DNA of 64,000 bases from Variovorax sp. PBL-H6 (lineage in GTDB: Bacteria > Pseudomonadota > Gammaproteobacteria > Burkholderiales > Burkholderiaceae_C), in assembly GCF_901827155.1 (NCBI RefSeq), contig NZ_LR594659.1, positions 3,162,001-3,226,000 on the forward strand, given 5' to 3'. The notes under the pieces were generated by a model. It saw nothing but the letters and a program-made list of their open reading frames with translations. It was not told the origin of the DNA and ran no database searches. The position numbers and the translations under genes are program-made. Shown one piece after another: positions 27,334 to 38,868 of this stretch. How positions within the stretch are numbered: the first letter of the stretch is position 1; each line of letters starts with the position of its first letter.

Positions 27334-28311
27334 ATGAACGCCAGAACCGAACACGACCTGTTGCTGCAGACCGCGCACACGCCAACCCGCCTGTCCAACG
27401 CGCAGCTCGACGCGCTGGAGGAAGAAGCCATCTTCATCCTGCGCGAGGTCGCTGCCTCTTTCGAGCGGCCGACACTGCTGTTCTCGGGCGGCAAGGACTC
27501 GCTGGTGCTGCTGAAGTGCGCCGAGAAGGCCTTCATGAACTCGGCGGGAACCACGGGTGCCCGCGGCCGCCTGCCCTACCCGCTGCTGATGATCGACACC
27601 GGCCACAACTTCCCCGAGGTGACGGCCTTCCGCGACCACCGCGCGCGGGAACTGGGCGCCGAGCTGATCGTGCGCAGCGTCGAGGACTCGATGGCGCGCG
27701 GCACCGTGCGCCTGGCCCATCCGGGCGAGTCACGCAACGTGCACCAGTCGGTGACGCTGCTCGAGGCGATCGAGGAATTCCGCTTCGACGCGCTGATCGG
27801 CGGCGCCCGCCGGGACGAGGAGAAGGCCCGTGCCAAGGAGCGCATCTTCTCGCACCGCGACAGCTTCGGCCAATGGCAGCCCAAGGACCAGCGCCCCGAG
27901 CTCTGGACCCTGTTCAACACCCGCCTCGCACCGGGCGAGCATTTCCGCGTATTCCCGATCTCGAACTGGACGGAGCTCGATGTCTGGCAGTACATCGAGC
28001 GCGAGAAGATCGCCCTGCCCTCGATCTACTACACGCATCAGCGCCAGGTGGTCGAGCGCCGCGGCCTGCTGGTGCCGGTGACCGAGCTCACCCCACCGCG
28101 CGACGGTGAAACAGTCGAGGTTCGCAACGTGCGCTTCCGCACCGTGGGCGACATCACCTGCACCTGCCCCGTCGACAGCCTGGCCGCCGATGCGGCTGAC
28201 GTGGTGGTCGAGACGCTGGCCGCTGAGGTCAGCGAGCGCGGCGCGACGCGCATGGACGACAAGACTTCCGAGGCTTCGATGGAGAAGCGCAAGAAAGACG
28301 GCTACTTCTGA
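27334..28311 (+). CDS. cysD: Sulfate adenylyltransferase subunit 2 CysD
   Basis: 325 residues. The PP-loop FSGGKDSLVLLKCAEKAF at about residue 50 binds ATP; IGGARRDEEKARAKERIFSH and FPISNWTELDVWQYI follow. With the GTPase CysN it makes adenosine phosphosulfate from sulfate and ATP. ATG 27334 is used; the frame is open further upstream into cysH. It overlaps cysN by one base. Confidence 0.94.
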   Translation: MNARTEHDLLLQTAHTPTRLSNAQLDALEEEAIFILREVAASFERPTLLFSGGKDSLVLLKCAEKAFMNSAGTTGARGRLPYPLLMIDTGHNFPEVTAFRDHRARELGAELIVRSVEDSMARGTVRLAHPGESRNVHQSVTLLEAIEEFRFDALIGGARRDEEKARAKERIFSHRDSFGQWQPKDQRPELWTLFNTRLAPGEHFRVFPISNWTELDVWQYIEREKIALPSIYYTHQRQVVERRGLLVPVTELTPPRDGETVEVRNVRFRTVGDITCTCPVDSLAADAADVVVETLAAEVSERGATRMDDKTSEASMEKRKKDGYF

Positions 28312-29651
28312 TGACTGCGACGACCACCACGTTCCCTGCGCCCGAGACCCTCCACGGCGACACCGGCACTGCCCTGCGCTTCATCACCTGCGGCAGCGTC
28401 GACGACGGCAAGAGCACGCTCATCGGCCGCCTGCTGGTCGACAGCAAGACCGTGCTGCAGGATCAGCTGGCCGGCGTGCAGCGCGGCGGCGAGACCGACC
28501 TGGCACTGCTGACCGACGGCCTCTCGGCCGAGCGCGAGCAAGGCATCACCATCGACGTCGCGTACCGCTACTTCTCCACGGCGCGGCGCAAGTTCATCAT
28601 CGGCGACGCGCCGGGCCATGAGCAATACACGCGCAACATGGTCACCGCGGCATCGGGCGCCGACGCCGCCGTGGTGCTGATCGATGCGACCAAGCTCGCC
28701 TGGGCCGCCGAGGTCGAGGATGGCGAAGTGGTGCGCCGCGAGCTGCTCGCGCAGACGCGCCGCCATACGCTGCTGTGCCATCTGCTGCGCGTGCAGTCGA
28801 TTGTGTTCGCGGTCAACAAGCTGGATGCCATCGCGGATGCCGGGCTTGCGTTCGAGCGCATCTCTTCTGCGCTCGCGAGCTTCGCCGAAGCCGCCGGCGT
28901 GCGGGTTGCAGCGACGGTGCCGATCTCGGCGCTGAAGGGCTGGAACGTCGCCTCGCGACACGGCGACTGGTGCGGCTACGAAGGCCCCAGCCTCATCGAG
29001 CTGCTCGAGGAGCTGCCCGTTACTCAGCAGGACGAGGCCGTGCCCTTCGCCTTCCCGGTGCAATGGGTCGAGAAGTTCTCCGGCTCGGCCGATACCTCGA
29101 AGGGCCGCCGGGTGTTCTGGGGGCGCGTGGCAAGCGGCCATGTCGAACCGGGGCAGCGCGTCGCCGTCCTGCCGGGCAACCAGACAGCCACGGTGGCGCA
29201 GGTGCTGAGCCACACGCGCCAGTCGAAGACCGTGCATGCGGGCCACAGCGCCGGCATCGTGCTCGACCGCGAGCTGGACGTCTCGCGCGGCGACTGGCTG
29301 CTGGCGCCCGGCGCCTTCGAGCCGGTGCGCGAGATCACGGCCACCATCGCCTGGCTGGACGACGAGCCGCTGGTTGCAGGACGCGTGTACTGGGCACTGC
29401 AGGGCCACCGCTGGGTCAAGGCCAAGGTCGCGCGCATCGTCGACCGCGTCAACATTACGACGCTTGACTCCGAGCCCGCGGACCGGCTGGAGCCCAATTC
29501 CATCGGCGACGTGGTGCTCTCGCTGCAGCAGCCGCTCGCGGTGCTGCCCTTCGTGCAATCGCGCGCGCTCGGTTCACTGGTGCTGGTCGACACGACCACC
29601 CACCGGACCTCGGCGGCCGTACTCGTGCAGCCCTCACCGCCAAGCGCCTAA
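28311..29651 (+). CDS. cysN: Sulfate adenylyltransferase subunit 1 CysN (GTPase)
   Basis: 446 residues, an elongation-factor-like GTPase. GSVDDGKST (P-loop), [19 protein letters not shown] and NKLD are the G motifs, and beta-barrel domains follow from about residue 240. GTP hydrolysis drives APS formation by CysD. It ends after the barrels, so the APS kinase domain fused in CysNC proteins is absent. Confidence 0.94.
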   Translation: MTATTTTFPAPETLHGDTGTALRFITCGSVDDGKSTLIGRLLVDSKTVLQDQLAGVQRGGETDLALLTDGLSAEREQGITIDVAYRYFSTARRKFIIGDAPGHEQYTRNMVTAASGADAAVVLIDATKLAWAAEVEDGEVVRRELLAQTRRHTLLCHLLRVQSIVFAVNKLDAIADAGLAFERISSALASFAEAAGVRVAATVPISALKGWNVASRHGDWCGYEGPSLIELLEELPVTQQDEAVPFAFPVQWVEKFSGSADTSKGRRVFWGRVASGHVEPGQRVAVLPGNQTATVAQVLSHTRQSKTVHAGHSAGIVLDRELDVSRGDWLLAPGAFEPVREITATIAWLDDEPLVAGRVYWALQGHRWVKAKVARIVDRVNITTLDSEPADRLEPNSIGDVVLSLQQPLAVLPFVQSRALGSLVLVDTTTHRTSAAVLVQPSPPSA

Positions 29652-29688
29652 AATTGATGGTTTCCCCCGTTCGATCCCAAGCCCAGCC

Positions 29689-30018
29689 ATGACCCACGTC
29701 GTCTCCGAATCCTGTATCCGCTGCAAGTACACCGATTGCGTCGATGTGTGTCCCGTGGACTGCTTCCGCGAAGGCCCCAACATGCTGGTGATCGACCCGG
29801 ACGAGTGCATCGACTGCGCGGTCTGCATCCCCGAGTGCCCTGTCAACGCGATCTACGCCGAGGAAGATCTGCCGGCCAATCAGCTCGCCTTCATCAAGCT
29901 TAATGCCGAGTTGGCCCTGGCCGACGGCTGGAAGAGCATCACCAAGCGCAAGCCCGCGCTGCCGGACGCCGACGAGTGGAAGGACAAGACCGACAAGATC
30001 GGGGAGCTGGTGCGCTGA
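29689..30018 (+). CDS. fdxA: 7Fe/8Fe ferredoxin FdxA
   Basis: 109 residues. Cys ligands [17 protein letters not shown] and [12 protein letters not shown] at the N-terminus hold a 3Fe-4S and a 4Fe-4S cluster in this family. The C-terminal third is charged. It could serve as electron donor for CysI, encoded upstream, with the ferredoxin reductase encoded directly downstream. That link is inference from position. Confidence 0.95.
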   Translation: MTHVVSESCIRCKYTDCVDVCPVDCFREGPNMLVIDPDECIDCAVCIPECPVNAIYAEEDLPANQLAFIKLNAELALADGWKSITKRKPALPDADEWKDKTDKIGELVR

Positions 30019-31040
30019 GCACGCTCCCCAAGCCCACGGAAACCGACGCGCTGGTCATCGGCGCCGGCCCGGTCGGGCTGTTCCAGGCCTTCCAGCTGGG
30101 CCTGCTCGAGATCTCCTGCCACATCGTCGACACGCTGCCCGCCGCAGGCGGTCAGTGCGTGCAGTTGTATGGCGACAAGCCCATCTATGACATCCCGGGG
30201 ATTCCGGCGACCAGCGGCCGCGGCCTGGTGGCGGCGCTGCTGCAGCAGCTGGTGCCGCTGAAACCCACCTTTCATTTCGAGCAGCAGGTCGCCACGCTCG
30301 AGCGGCAGCCCGACCAGCGCCTGCTGCTTCGCACCGCCACGGGCATGGGCTTTCTCGCCAGGACGGTGTTCATTGCCGCGGGCGTCGGCGCCTTCGTCCC
30401 CAAGCGCATCACGCTCGATGACATCCAGCGCTTCGAAGGATCTGCGCTCTTCTACCACCCTGAATCTTTGGAGCGCTTCGACGGCCAGGCAGTGGTTGTC
30501 AATGGCGGCGACGACGCGGCGCTGGCCACTGCACTGGCGCTCGTGGGTCGGGCCAGCACAGTGACGCTGGTGCATCGGCGCGACGGCTTCCAGGCCCACG
30601 AGGGCCTGCTCGCACGCATGCGGGCGGCGGTGGCCGAAGGCGCGATGCACTTCGCGGTGGGCCAGCCCGCGGCTTTCGACGGGCAGGTGCTGCAGATCTC
30701 GACACCCGATGCGCAAACCCTGGCCCTGCCGCTCGATGCGCTCATCGCCTGCCTCGGCATCTCGCCCAGGCTCGGTCCCATCGCCGACTGGGGGCTGAGC
30801 CTGGTGCGCAAGCAGGTGCCGGTCGATACCGAGCGCTTTCAGACCTCCGAAGCGGGGGTGTTCGCGGTCGGCGACATCAACACCTACCCGGGCAAGAAGA
30901 AGCTGATCGTCTGCGGCTTCCACGAGGCGACGCTGGCGGCCTGGGCAGCCACGGGGATCGTGTTCCCCGGCAAGGCCGTGCCCCTGCAGTACACGACGAC
31001 CAGCACGCGATTGCACGAGTTGCTGGGCGTGGCGGCCTGA
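29976..31040 (+). CDS. Thioredoxin-reductase-like ferredoxin-NADP+ reductase
   Basis: About 341-354 residues. FAD motif [17 protein letters not shown], then PIYDIPGIP, a NADPH region [18 protein letters not shown] and the second FAD motif [25 protein letters not shown]. The redox Cys pair of thioredoxin reductase is missing, as in the FNR group. It moves electrons between NADPH and ferredoxin. The only ATG in frame (29976) lies inside fdxA. A more natural start is CTG 30015, overlapping the fdxA stop as CTGA, with GGGGAG 8 bases upstream. Confidence 0.88.
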   Translation: MEGQDRQDRGAGALSTLPKPTETDALVIGAGPVGLFQAFQLGLLEISCHIVDTLPAAGGQCVQLYGDKPIYDIPGIPATSGRGLVAALLQQLVPLKPTFHFEQQVATLERQPDQRLLLRTATGMGFLARTVFIAAGVGAFVPKRITLDDIQRFEGSALFYHPESLERFDGQAVVVNGGDDAALATALALVGRASTVTLVHRRDGFQAHEGLLARMRAAVAEGAMHFAVGQPAAFDGQVLQISTPDAQTLALPLDALIACLGISPRLGPIADWGLSLVRKQVPVDTERFQTSEAGVFAVGDINTYPGKKKLIVCGFHEATLAAWAATGIVFPGKAVPLQYTTTSTRLHELLGVAA

Positions 31041-31115
31041 GCCTGCCGTACTTTCCGAGACGATCCTGAACGGAGCTTGAAGGGTTCGTTGATCAACTCG
31101 CCGCATGGCGACCCT

Positions 31116-31685
31116 ATGATGCCTGCCATGCAGGCGCTGAACATTGCACTCTTCCAGATCCTCGGCGCCGGGCACAACCCGAATCCGGTGCTTCTATGGG
31201 TTGCCAGCAACGTGGCGCAACAAGCTTCCTGGCTGTGCGTGGCACTGATGGCGTGGGCCGCGTGGCATTGGCCCGCGCAGCGGCTCTACGTGCTGGCCTC
31301 GCTGTTTGCCGCGGGGGTTGCCGCCTTGCTCGCCCATGAACTGGCGGATGCCTTCGCCATGCCGCGCCCCTTCATGCTGGGCCTGAGCCCGGCGCATATC
31401 GAGCACGGCGCCCGCGGCTCGCTGCCGAGCGCGCACGCGACCGTGATGTTCACCGTTGGCCTGGTGTTCTGCCTGCGCGCACCGCTCAGGAAGATCGGCC
31501 TTGCGCTCCTGGCCGTCGCCGCCCTGACGGGCTGGGCACGCATCTATGTGGGCGTGCATTTCCCCTTCGACGTCCTGGCTGGCCTGCTGCTGGCGGCCCT
31601 CATTACCGCGGCCTTCTGGGTGGTCCACCGGCTCGGACGACGATTCATCGCACCGCTGATCACGCGCAACAGCCTGCGCGCCTGA
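31116..31685 (+). CDS. PAP2-superfamily phosphatase-like membrane protein
   Basis: 189 residues, about five membrane helices. Motif 2 (LPSAHATVM) and motif 3 (ARIYVGVHFPFDV) hold the catalytic His residues of PAP2 phosphatases. In motif 1 (ELADAFAMPRP) the phosphate-binding Lys seven residues before Arg is Ala. Close relatives work on undecaprenyl pyrophosphate or on lipid phosphates; activity here is uncertain. ATG 31116 is one of three nearby candidates. Confidence 0.82.
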   Translation: MMPAMQALNIALFQILGAGHNPNPVLLWVASNVAQQASWLCVALMAWAAWHWPAQRLYVLASLFAAGVAALLAHELADAFAMPRPFMLGLSPAHIEHGARGSLPSAHATVMFTVGLVFCLRAPLRKIGLALLAVAALTGWARIYVGVHFPFDVLAGLLLAALITAAFWVVHRLGRRFIAPLITRNSLRA

Positions 31686-31694
31686 GCCGCCGGA

Positions 31695-31955
31695 TCAGCG
31701 CCCGCGGCGGCGCCGGTTGGAGCGGCTGGTGAGCAGACCCATCTGGCTGCGCTGCCGATCGATGCGGGCCTGCCGGCGTGCATTCTCCCGCTCGACCACC
31801 TTGCGCTTTGTGTAGCCCGAGGCATCGGCCCAGGCCCACCAGGCAGCCGCCAGCGCGAAGGGGATGAGCACCACCCACCAGCTCCATTGCGCGACGAAGC
31901 CGACCTCGAAGTACTTGAGGGCCACGCCGAGCAGGCCGAGGAAAAGAAACCACAT
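31695..31955 (-). CDS. Small Trp-rich membrane protein (TIGR04438-like)
   Basis: 86 residues from ATG 31955. Two hydrophobic stretches rich in Trp (MWFLFLGLLGVALKYFEVGF and WSWWVVLIPFALAAAWWAW) precede a strongly basic tail (KRKVVERENARRQARIDRQR). This matches the small Trp-rich family common in Burkholderiales. Function unknown. Confidence 0.8.
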   Translation of the reverse strand: MWFLFLGLLGVALKYFEVGFVAQWSWWVVLIPFALAAAWWAWADASGYTKRKVVERENARRQARIDRQRSQMGLLTSRSNRRRRGR

Positions 31956-32057
31956 GAGAGAACCCCTCCGATCGTCCGGCCGCATCTTCATGGACCGTGC
32001 ACCGCGCTACCTACAATCGCGTTGGATCGACTTTAACGCACCACGTCACGGAACCCC

Positions 32058-32363
32058 ATGAAAAGAGCGCTTCTCGCTGCCATCATCGGCCTGGCCGCAA
32101 CGTCCCCCGCCCTGGCCGACCTTGCACTGGCCACTTCCAAGAACTGCATGAGCTGCCATGCCGTCGACCGCAAGGTCCTCGGCCCCGCCTTCAAGGACGT
32201 GGCTGCCAAGTACAAGGACAACAAGGGAGCGGCCGACATGCTGGCGACCAAGATCATGAAGGGTGGGTCCGGCGTGTGGGGGGCGGTGCCGATGCCAGCC
32301 AACAACCAGGTCAACGAGGCCGAAGCCAAGAAGCTTGCGGCCTGGGTCCTGTCGACGAAGTAG
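32058..32363 (+). CDS. c-type cytochrome, c551/c552-like
   Basis: 101 residues. A signal peptide (cleavage after ALAD or nearby) precedes one haem site, CMSCH, at about residues 30-34, and the likely Met ligand in VPMPANNQV. It is a small periplasmic electron carrier. It has ribosome-site bases before ATG 32058 and faces the LapA-like gene tail to tail. Confidence 0.93.
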   Translation: MKRALLAAIIGLAATSPALADLALATSKNCMSCHAVDRKVLGPAFKDVAAKYKDNKGAADMLATKIMKGGSGVWGAVPMPANNQVNEAEAKKLAAWVLSTK

Positions 32364-32378
32364 CGGCGCCCGGCTTCT

Positions 32379-32894
32379 TCAGACGGGCGGCGGCATGCCG
32401 CCGCCCGTAGCCGTCACCGCCGGCGGCCGCCGGTCGAAGCGATCCTCGAGCTGGCCGATGTGGGCCGCGAGCGTGTTGTCGGTCTGGTCGGACCGCACCT
32501 TGATCATGGTCTCGAGCTGCTCCACACGCGCCAGCAGCGCCGCATGCCGCTCGGCGTTGCGCGCCATGTGGGCATTCTCCTGGGCTTCCAGGAAGTTGCG
32601 CAGCTCGGTGAAGCGCGAGGCCTCGGCGCGGTCGGCCAGGTCGCGTTGGGCCTGCATCTCCTTGGTGTGGCGCCGCGTCTCGAGCAGCACCGTGGTCTGC
32701 AGGTAAACCACGTAGGCCACGAAGAAGATGCCCAGGAGCGCCGTGAGGCCGAGCATGATCAGCCCAAGCGGCGCCGTCACCTGCATGAAGCCGACCGACA
32801 TCGCGGTGGGCGTGGCGAGCACGCTCCAGTTCAGCGCCGCGAGCGCCGCGATCAGCAGCACCACGACCAGCAGCACGCCTGTTCTCAGTCCCAT
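32379..32894 (-). CDS. LapA-domain-like membrane protein with coiled coil
   Basis: 171 residues from ATG 32894. Two membrane helices (residues about 4-25 and 40-63) match the DUF1049/LapA layout. The cytoplasmic part is a predicted coiled coil (RRHTKEMQAQRDLADRAEAS and onward). The tail is Pro/Gly-rich. Function unknown; LapA/LapB proteins elsewhere act in lipopolysaccharide assembly, which need not apply here. Confidence 0.72.
   Translation of the reverse strand: MGLRTGVLLVVVLLIAALAALNWSVLATPTAMSVGFMQVTAPLGLIMLGLTALLGIFFVAYVVYLQTTVLLETRRHTKEMQAQRDLADRAEASRFTELRNFLEAQENAHMARNAERHAALLARVEQLETMIKVRSDQTDNTLAAHIGQLEDRFDRRPPAVTATGGGMPPPV
32383..32408. terminator. Perfect GC-rich palindrome between convergent genes
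   Basis: ACGGGCGGCGGCA is followed at once by its exact reverse complement, giving 13-base arms with no spacer. It lies in the last codons of the LapA-like gene and 20 bases after the cytochrome stop. It could stop transcription from both sides, but there is no T run. Confidence 0.35.
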
Positions 32895-32996
32895 GAAAGT
32901 TTCCCCTCGACATTCGGTGGACTGGTTGTAACGCATCCCGCGCCCCACCCCTGTCGGACGGGGGCGCGGGGTGCCGGGCACGCCTCGGTGGCCAGG

Positions 32997-34988
<1,992 letters not shown>

Positions 34989-35162
34989 TCTTTGCCTCCG
35001 GTATGTAGCTGGGGACTGACGGGCGCTAATGTCGGCGCCCGCACTTACGGACGACTGACGCTCCATGGTAGCGAGTGGTCGATGACACGTCGGTCACGTG
35101 GCGCGACTTTAGAATCGCGCGTCTCCTGCGCCCCGCCTCACTCACAGGCCTCCCCACCACCG

Positions 35163-35783
35163 ATGTCCAACCTCGATCCCATCCTCCAGCAACATGCCGG
35201 CAAGGCCTCGCCGCTGCGCCCCCTGCCCAACCTGATCTTCGCCAGCCGCTGGCTGCAGCTGCCGCTGTACCTGGGCCTGATCGTCGCTCAGGGCGTGTAC
35301 GTGGTGCACTTTCTCGTCGAACTGCTCCATCTCGTGGAAGCGGCCTTCGGAAGCGAGGAAGCGCTCAAGTCGCTGATCACGAGCATCGGCTACAAGACGG
35401 CGGCGCCGGTCACCACGCTCAACGAAACGGTGATCATGCTGGTCGTGCTGGCACTGATCGACGTGGTCATGATCTCCAACCTGTTGATCATGGTGATCGT
35501 CGGCGGGTACGAGACCTTCGTGAGCCGGATGAACCTCGAAGGCCATCGCGACCAGCCCGAGTGGCTGAGCCACGTGAACGCGTCGGTGCTGAAGGTCAAG
35601 CTGGCCACCGCCATCATCGGCATCAGCTCGATCCACCTGCTCAAGACCTTCATCAACGCCGACAACTACACCGATCGCGTGCTGATCGCGCAGACGGCGA
35701 TCCATATCGCATTCCTGCTGTCGGCGATGGCGATCGCGTTCACCGACCGGCTGATGGCTCCAGCGCCCTCCGCCGGCCACTGA
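35163..35783 (+). CDS. YqhA/UPF0114 (TIGR00645) family membrane protein
   Basis: 206 residues, three or four membrane helices. RWLQLPLYLGLIVAQGVYV, LLIMVIVGGYETFVSR and HLLKTFIN are family hallmarks. Function unknown. It ends 15 bases before the fumC stop on the other strand. Confidence 0.88.
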   Translation: MSNLDPILQQHAGKASPLRPLPNLIFASRWLQLPLYLGLIVAQGVYVVHFLVELLHLVEAAFGSEEALKSLITSIGYKTAAPVTTLNETVIMLVVLALIDVVMISNLLIMVIVGGYETFVSRMNLEGHRDQPEWLSHVNASVLKVKLATAIIGISSIHLLKTFINADNYTDRVLIAQTAIHIAFLLSAMAIAFTDRLMAPAPSAGH

Positions 35784-35798
35784 GGCGGTCACCGGATT

Positions 35799-37196
35799 TC
35801 AACGGCCGGTCATCTTCTCCGGCACCACCCACTGGTCGAACTGCTCGGCCGTGAGGTGCCCCGAAGCAATCGCCGCTTCGCGCAGGCTGCTGCCTTCCTT
35901 GTGCGCCTTCTTCGCAATGAAGGCGGCCTTGTCGTACCCGATGTGCGTATTGAGCGCGGTCACCAGCATCAGCGAACGCTGCACCAGTTCCGTGATGCGC
36001 TCGCGATTGGGCTCGATGCCGACCGCGCAATGGTCGTTGAAGCTGCGCATGCCATCGGCCAGCAGCCGCACGCTCTGCAGGAAATTGTGCGCCACCATCG
36101 GCCGGAACACATTGAGTTCGAAGTTGCCCGAAGCGCCGCCGATGTTGATCGCGACATCGTTGCCGAACACCTGCGCGGCCAGCATCGTGACCGCCTCGCT
36201 CTGCGTCGGGTTGACCTTCCCGGGCATGATCGATGAGCCCGGTTCGTTCTCGGGGATGCTCAGTTCGCCGATGCCACTGCGCGGCCCGCTGGCGAGCCAG
36301 CGCACGTCGTTGGCAATCTTGGTCATGCTCGCTGCCAGCGTCTTGAGCGCCCCGTGCGCGTGCACCAGGGCATCGACCGAGGCCATGGCCTCGAACTTGT
36401 TGGGCGCAGTGACGAAAGGCAGGCCGGTGAGCTTCGCGAGCTCGGCCGCCACCTGCTCGGCATAGCCCTTGGGCGCATTGAGCCCGGTGCCGACCGCGGT
36501 GCCCCCCAGGGCCAGCTCGCAAAGATGCGGCAGCGCAGCCCGCACATGGGCTTCGCCGTGGGCCAGCTGGGCCACGTAGCCCGAGAACTCCTGGCCCAGC
36601 GTGAGCGGCGTCGCGTCCTGCAGGTGGGTACGGCCGATCTTCACGATGTCGGCGAACGCTTCGGACTTCTGCTGCAGCGTCCCGCGCAGCTGCGCAAGCG
36701 CCGGCAGCAGGCGATGCGTGAGCGCCTCGACCGCCGCCACGTGCATGGCCGTCGGGAACACGTCGTTCGACGACTGGCTGCGGTTCACGTCGTCGTTGGG
36801 ATGCACGAGGCGTCCCTCCCCGCGCTCGCCGCCCAGCAGCTCGCTGGCGCGGTTGGCCAGCACCTCGTTCACGTTCATGTTGGTCTGCGTGCCCGAGCCG
36901 GTCTGCCACACGACCAGCGGAAACTCGTCGCCATGCTGGCCCGCGATCACCTCGTCGGCCGCGGCGGCGATGGCCTGCGTCTTCTTATCGTCCTGCAGGC
37001 CCAGCGCATGGTTCACCACCGCCGACGCGCGCTTGACCTGCGCGAGCGCCTTGATGATCTCGCGCGGCTGTCGCTCGCCCGAGATGTCGAAGTTCTGCAG
37101 CGAGCGCTGCGTCTGCGCGCCCCACAGCTTGTCGGCAGGCACCTCGATGGGGCCGAAGGTGTCGCGTTCGATACGGGTGGGGGTGGATATCGCCAT
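35799..37196 (-). CDS. fumC: Class II fumarate hydratase FumC
   Basis: 465 residues. The signature [15 protein letters not shown] is at about residue 318, with [14 protein letters not shown] and [10 protein letters not shown] earlier. It interconverts fumarate and malate without an Fe-S cluster and so works under oxidative or iron-poor conditions. ATG 37196 is the family start. It is divergent from fumA with a 121-base spacer. Confidence 0.95.
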   Translation of the reverse strand: MAISTPTRIERDTFGPIEVPADKLWGAQTQRSLQNFDISGERQPREIIKALAQVKRASAVVNHALGLQDDKKTQAIAAAADEVIAGQHGDEFPLVVWQTGSGTQTNMNVNEVLANRASELLGGERGEGRLVHPNDDVNRSQSSNDVFPTAMHVAAVEALTHRLLPALAQLRGTLQQKSEAFADIVKIGRTHLQDATPLTLGQEFSGYVAQLAHGEAHVRAALPHLCELALGGTAVGTGLNAPKGYAEQVAAELAKLTGLPFVTAPNKFEAMASVDALVHAHGALKTLAASMTKIANDVRWLASGPRSGIGELSIPENEPGSSIMPGKVNPTQSEAVTMLAAQVFGNDVAINIGGASGNFELNVFRPMVAHNFLQSVRLLADGMRSFNDHCAVGIEPNRERITELVQRSLMLVTALNTHIGYDKAAFIAKKAHKEGSSLREAAIASGHLTAEQFDQWVVPEKMTGR

Positions 37197-37317
37197 GAAA
37201 AAAGCTCCGCTGTCAAAATGGAGGGCGCGCCTGGCGCACCAGGGCATTCGCCCAGTATCGTCGCAAACAAGAATGGCTCGCATTGAGCGAGTGCTTTCCC
37301 CTCCCACGGACACAGCC

Positions 37318-38868
37318 ATGACCATCATCCAGCAAGCCGACCTGATCGAGTCGGTTGCCGCCGCGCTCCAGTACATCAGCTACTACCACCCCACCGACTA
37401 CATCGCCCACCTGGCACGCGCCTACGAGCGTGAGCAGAGCGCCGCAGCCAAGGATGCCATGGCGCAGATCCTCACCAACAGCAAGATGAGCGCAACGGGC
37501 CAGCGGCCGATCTGCCAGGACACGGGGATCGTCAACGTGTTCCTCAAGGTCGGCATGGACGTACGCTGGGGCGGCTTCACGGGCGGCCTTTACGACGCCA
37601 TCAACGAAGGCGTGCGCCGTGGCTACAACCATCCGGACAACATGCTGCGCGCCTCGGTGGTCGCCGATCCGCAGTTCGACCGCAAGAACACGAAGGACAA
37701 CACCCCCGCCGTGATCTTCACGGAGATCGTGCCCGGCAACACGGTCGAGGTCACGGTCGCGGCCAAGGGTGGCGGGAGCGAAAACAAGAGCAAGCTCGTG
37801 ATGCTGAACCCCGGCGACAGCGTGGTCGACTGGGTGCTCAAGACCGTGCCGACCATGGGCGCCGGCTGGTGCCCGCCGGGCATGCTCGGCATCGGCATCG
37901 GGGGCACGGCCGAGAAGGCCGCCCTGCTCGCCAAGGAAAGCCTGATGGACGACCTCGACATGCACGAGCTGCTGGCCAGGAAGCGCGCGGGCGCCGAGCT
38001 GAGCAAGGTGGAGGCACTGCGGGTGGAGCTCTATGAGAAGGTCAATGCACTCGGCATCGGCGCGCAGGGCCTGGGCGGGCTGGCCACGGTGCTGGACGTC
38101 AAGATCAAGATGTACCCCACGCACGCGGCCAGCAAACCCGTCGCGATGATCCCGAATTGCGCGGCCACGCGCCACGCGCATTTCGTGCTCGACGGCTCGG
38201 GGCCGGTCTACCTCGAGGCGCCTTCGCTGGATCTCTGGCCCAAGATCGACTGGGCCCCCGACTACAACAAGAGCAAGCGTGTGGACCTCGACAAGCTCAC
38301 GCCGGCCGAGGTCGCCAGCTGGAAGCCGGGCGACACGCTGCTGCTCAACGGCAAGATGCTCACCGGCCGCGACGCCGCGCACAAGCGCATCGCAGACATG
38401 CTTGCCAAGGGCGAGAAGCTGCCGGTGGACTTCACGAACCGGGTGATCTATTACGTGGGCCCGGTCGATCCGGTCAAGGACGAGGCGGTGGGCCCGGCCG
38501 GCCCGACAACCGCGACGCGCATGGATGGCTTCACTGAAATGATGCTCGCGAAGACCGGGCTGATCGCGATGATCGGCAAGGCCGAGCGCGGCCCGGTCGC
38601 GATCGAGGCGATCCAGAAGCACAAGAGCGCCTACCTGATGGCGGTGGGCGGCGCCGCGTACCTCGTGAGCAAGGCGATCAAGACCGCCAAGGTGGTGGGC
38701 TTCGCCGACCTGGGCATGGAAGCGATCTATGAGTTCGACGTGGTCGACATGCCGGTGACGGTGGCGGTCGATGCCGGCGGCACCAGCGCCCACATCACTG
38801 GCCCGGCCGAGTGGCAGAAGCGCATTGCCAGCGGCGAATTCAAGACCATCATGATGGAAGCCGCTTGA
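37318..38868 (+). CDS. fumA: Class I (4Fe-4S) fumarate hydratase
   Basis: 516 residues. ICQDTGIVN and [11 protein letters not shown] carry Cys ligands of the 4Fe-4S cluster; [17 protein letters not shown] and [14 protein letters not shown] belong to the beta part. It catalyses the same step as FumC but is oxygen-sensitive. The two isoenzymes are divergently arranged, which may allow switching by iron or oxidative stress. murI overlaps its stop. Confidence 0.95.
   Translation: MTIIQQADLIESVAAALQYISYYHPTDYIAHLARAYEREQSAAAKDAMAQILTNSKMSATGQRPICQDTGIVNVFLKVGMDVRWGGFTGGLYDAINEGVRRGYNHPDNMLRASVVADPQFDRKNTKDNTPAVIFTEIVPGNTVEVTVAAKGGGSENKSKLVMLNPGDSVVDWVLKTVPTMGAGWCPPGMLGIGIGGTAEKAALLAKESLMDDLDMHELLARKRAGAELSKVEALRVELYEKVNALGIGAQGLGGLATVLDVKIKMYPTHAASKPVAMIPNCAATRHAHFVLDGSGPVYLEAPSLDLWPKIDWAPDYNKSKRVDLDKLTPAEVASWKPGDTLLLNGKMLTGRDAAHKRIADMLAKGEKLPVDFTNRVIYYVGPVDPVKDEAVGPAGPTTATRMDGFTEMMLAKTGLIAMIGKAERGPVAIEAIQKHKSAYLMAVGGAAYLVSKAIKTAKVVGFADLGMEAIYEFDVVDMPVTVAVDAGGTSAHITGPAEWQKRIASGEFKTIMMEAA

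Noticed and set aside
37261..37317. Extended N-terminus of fumA over the divergent spacer
   Set aside because: The known family start (MTIIQQADL) fits ATG 37318; the upstream frame only shadows fumC.
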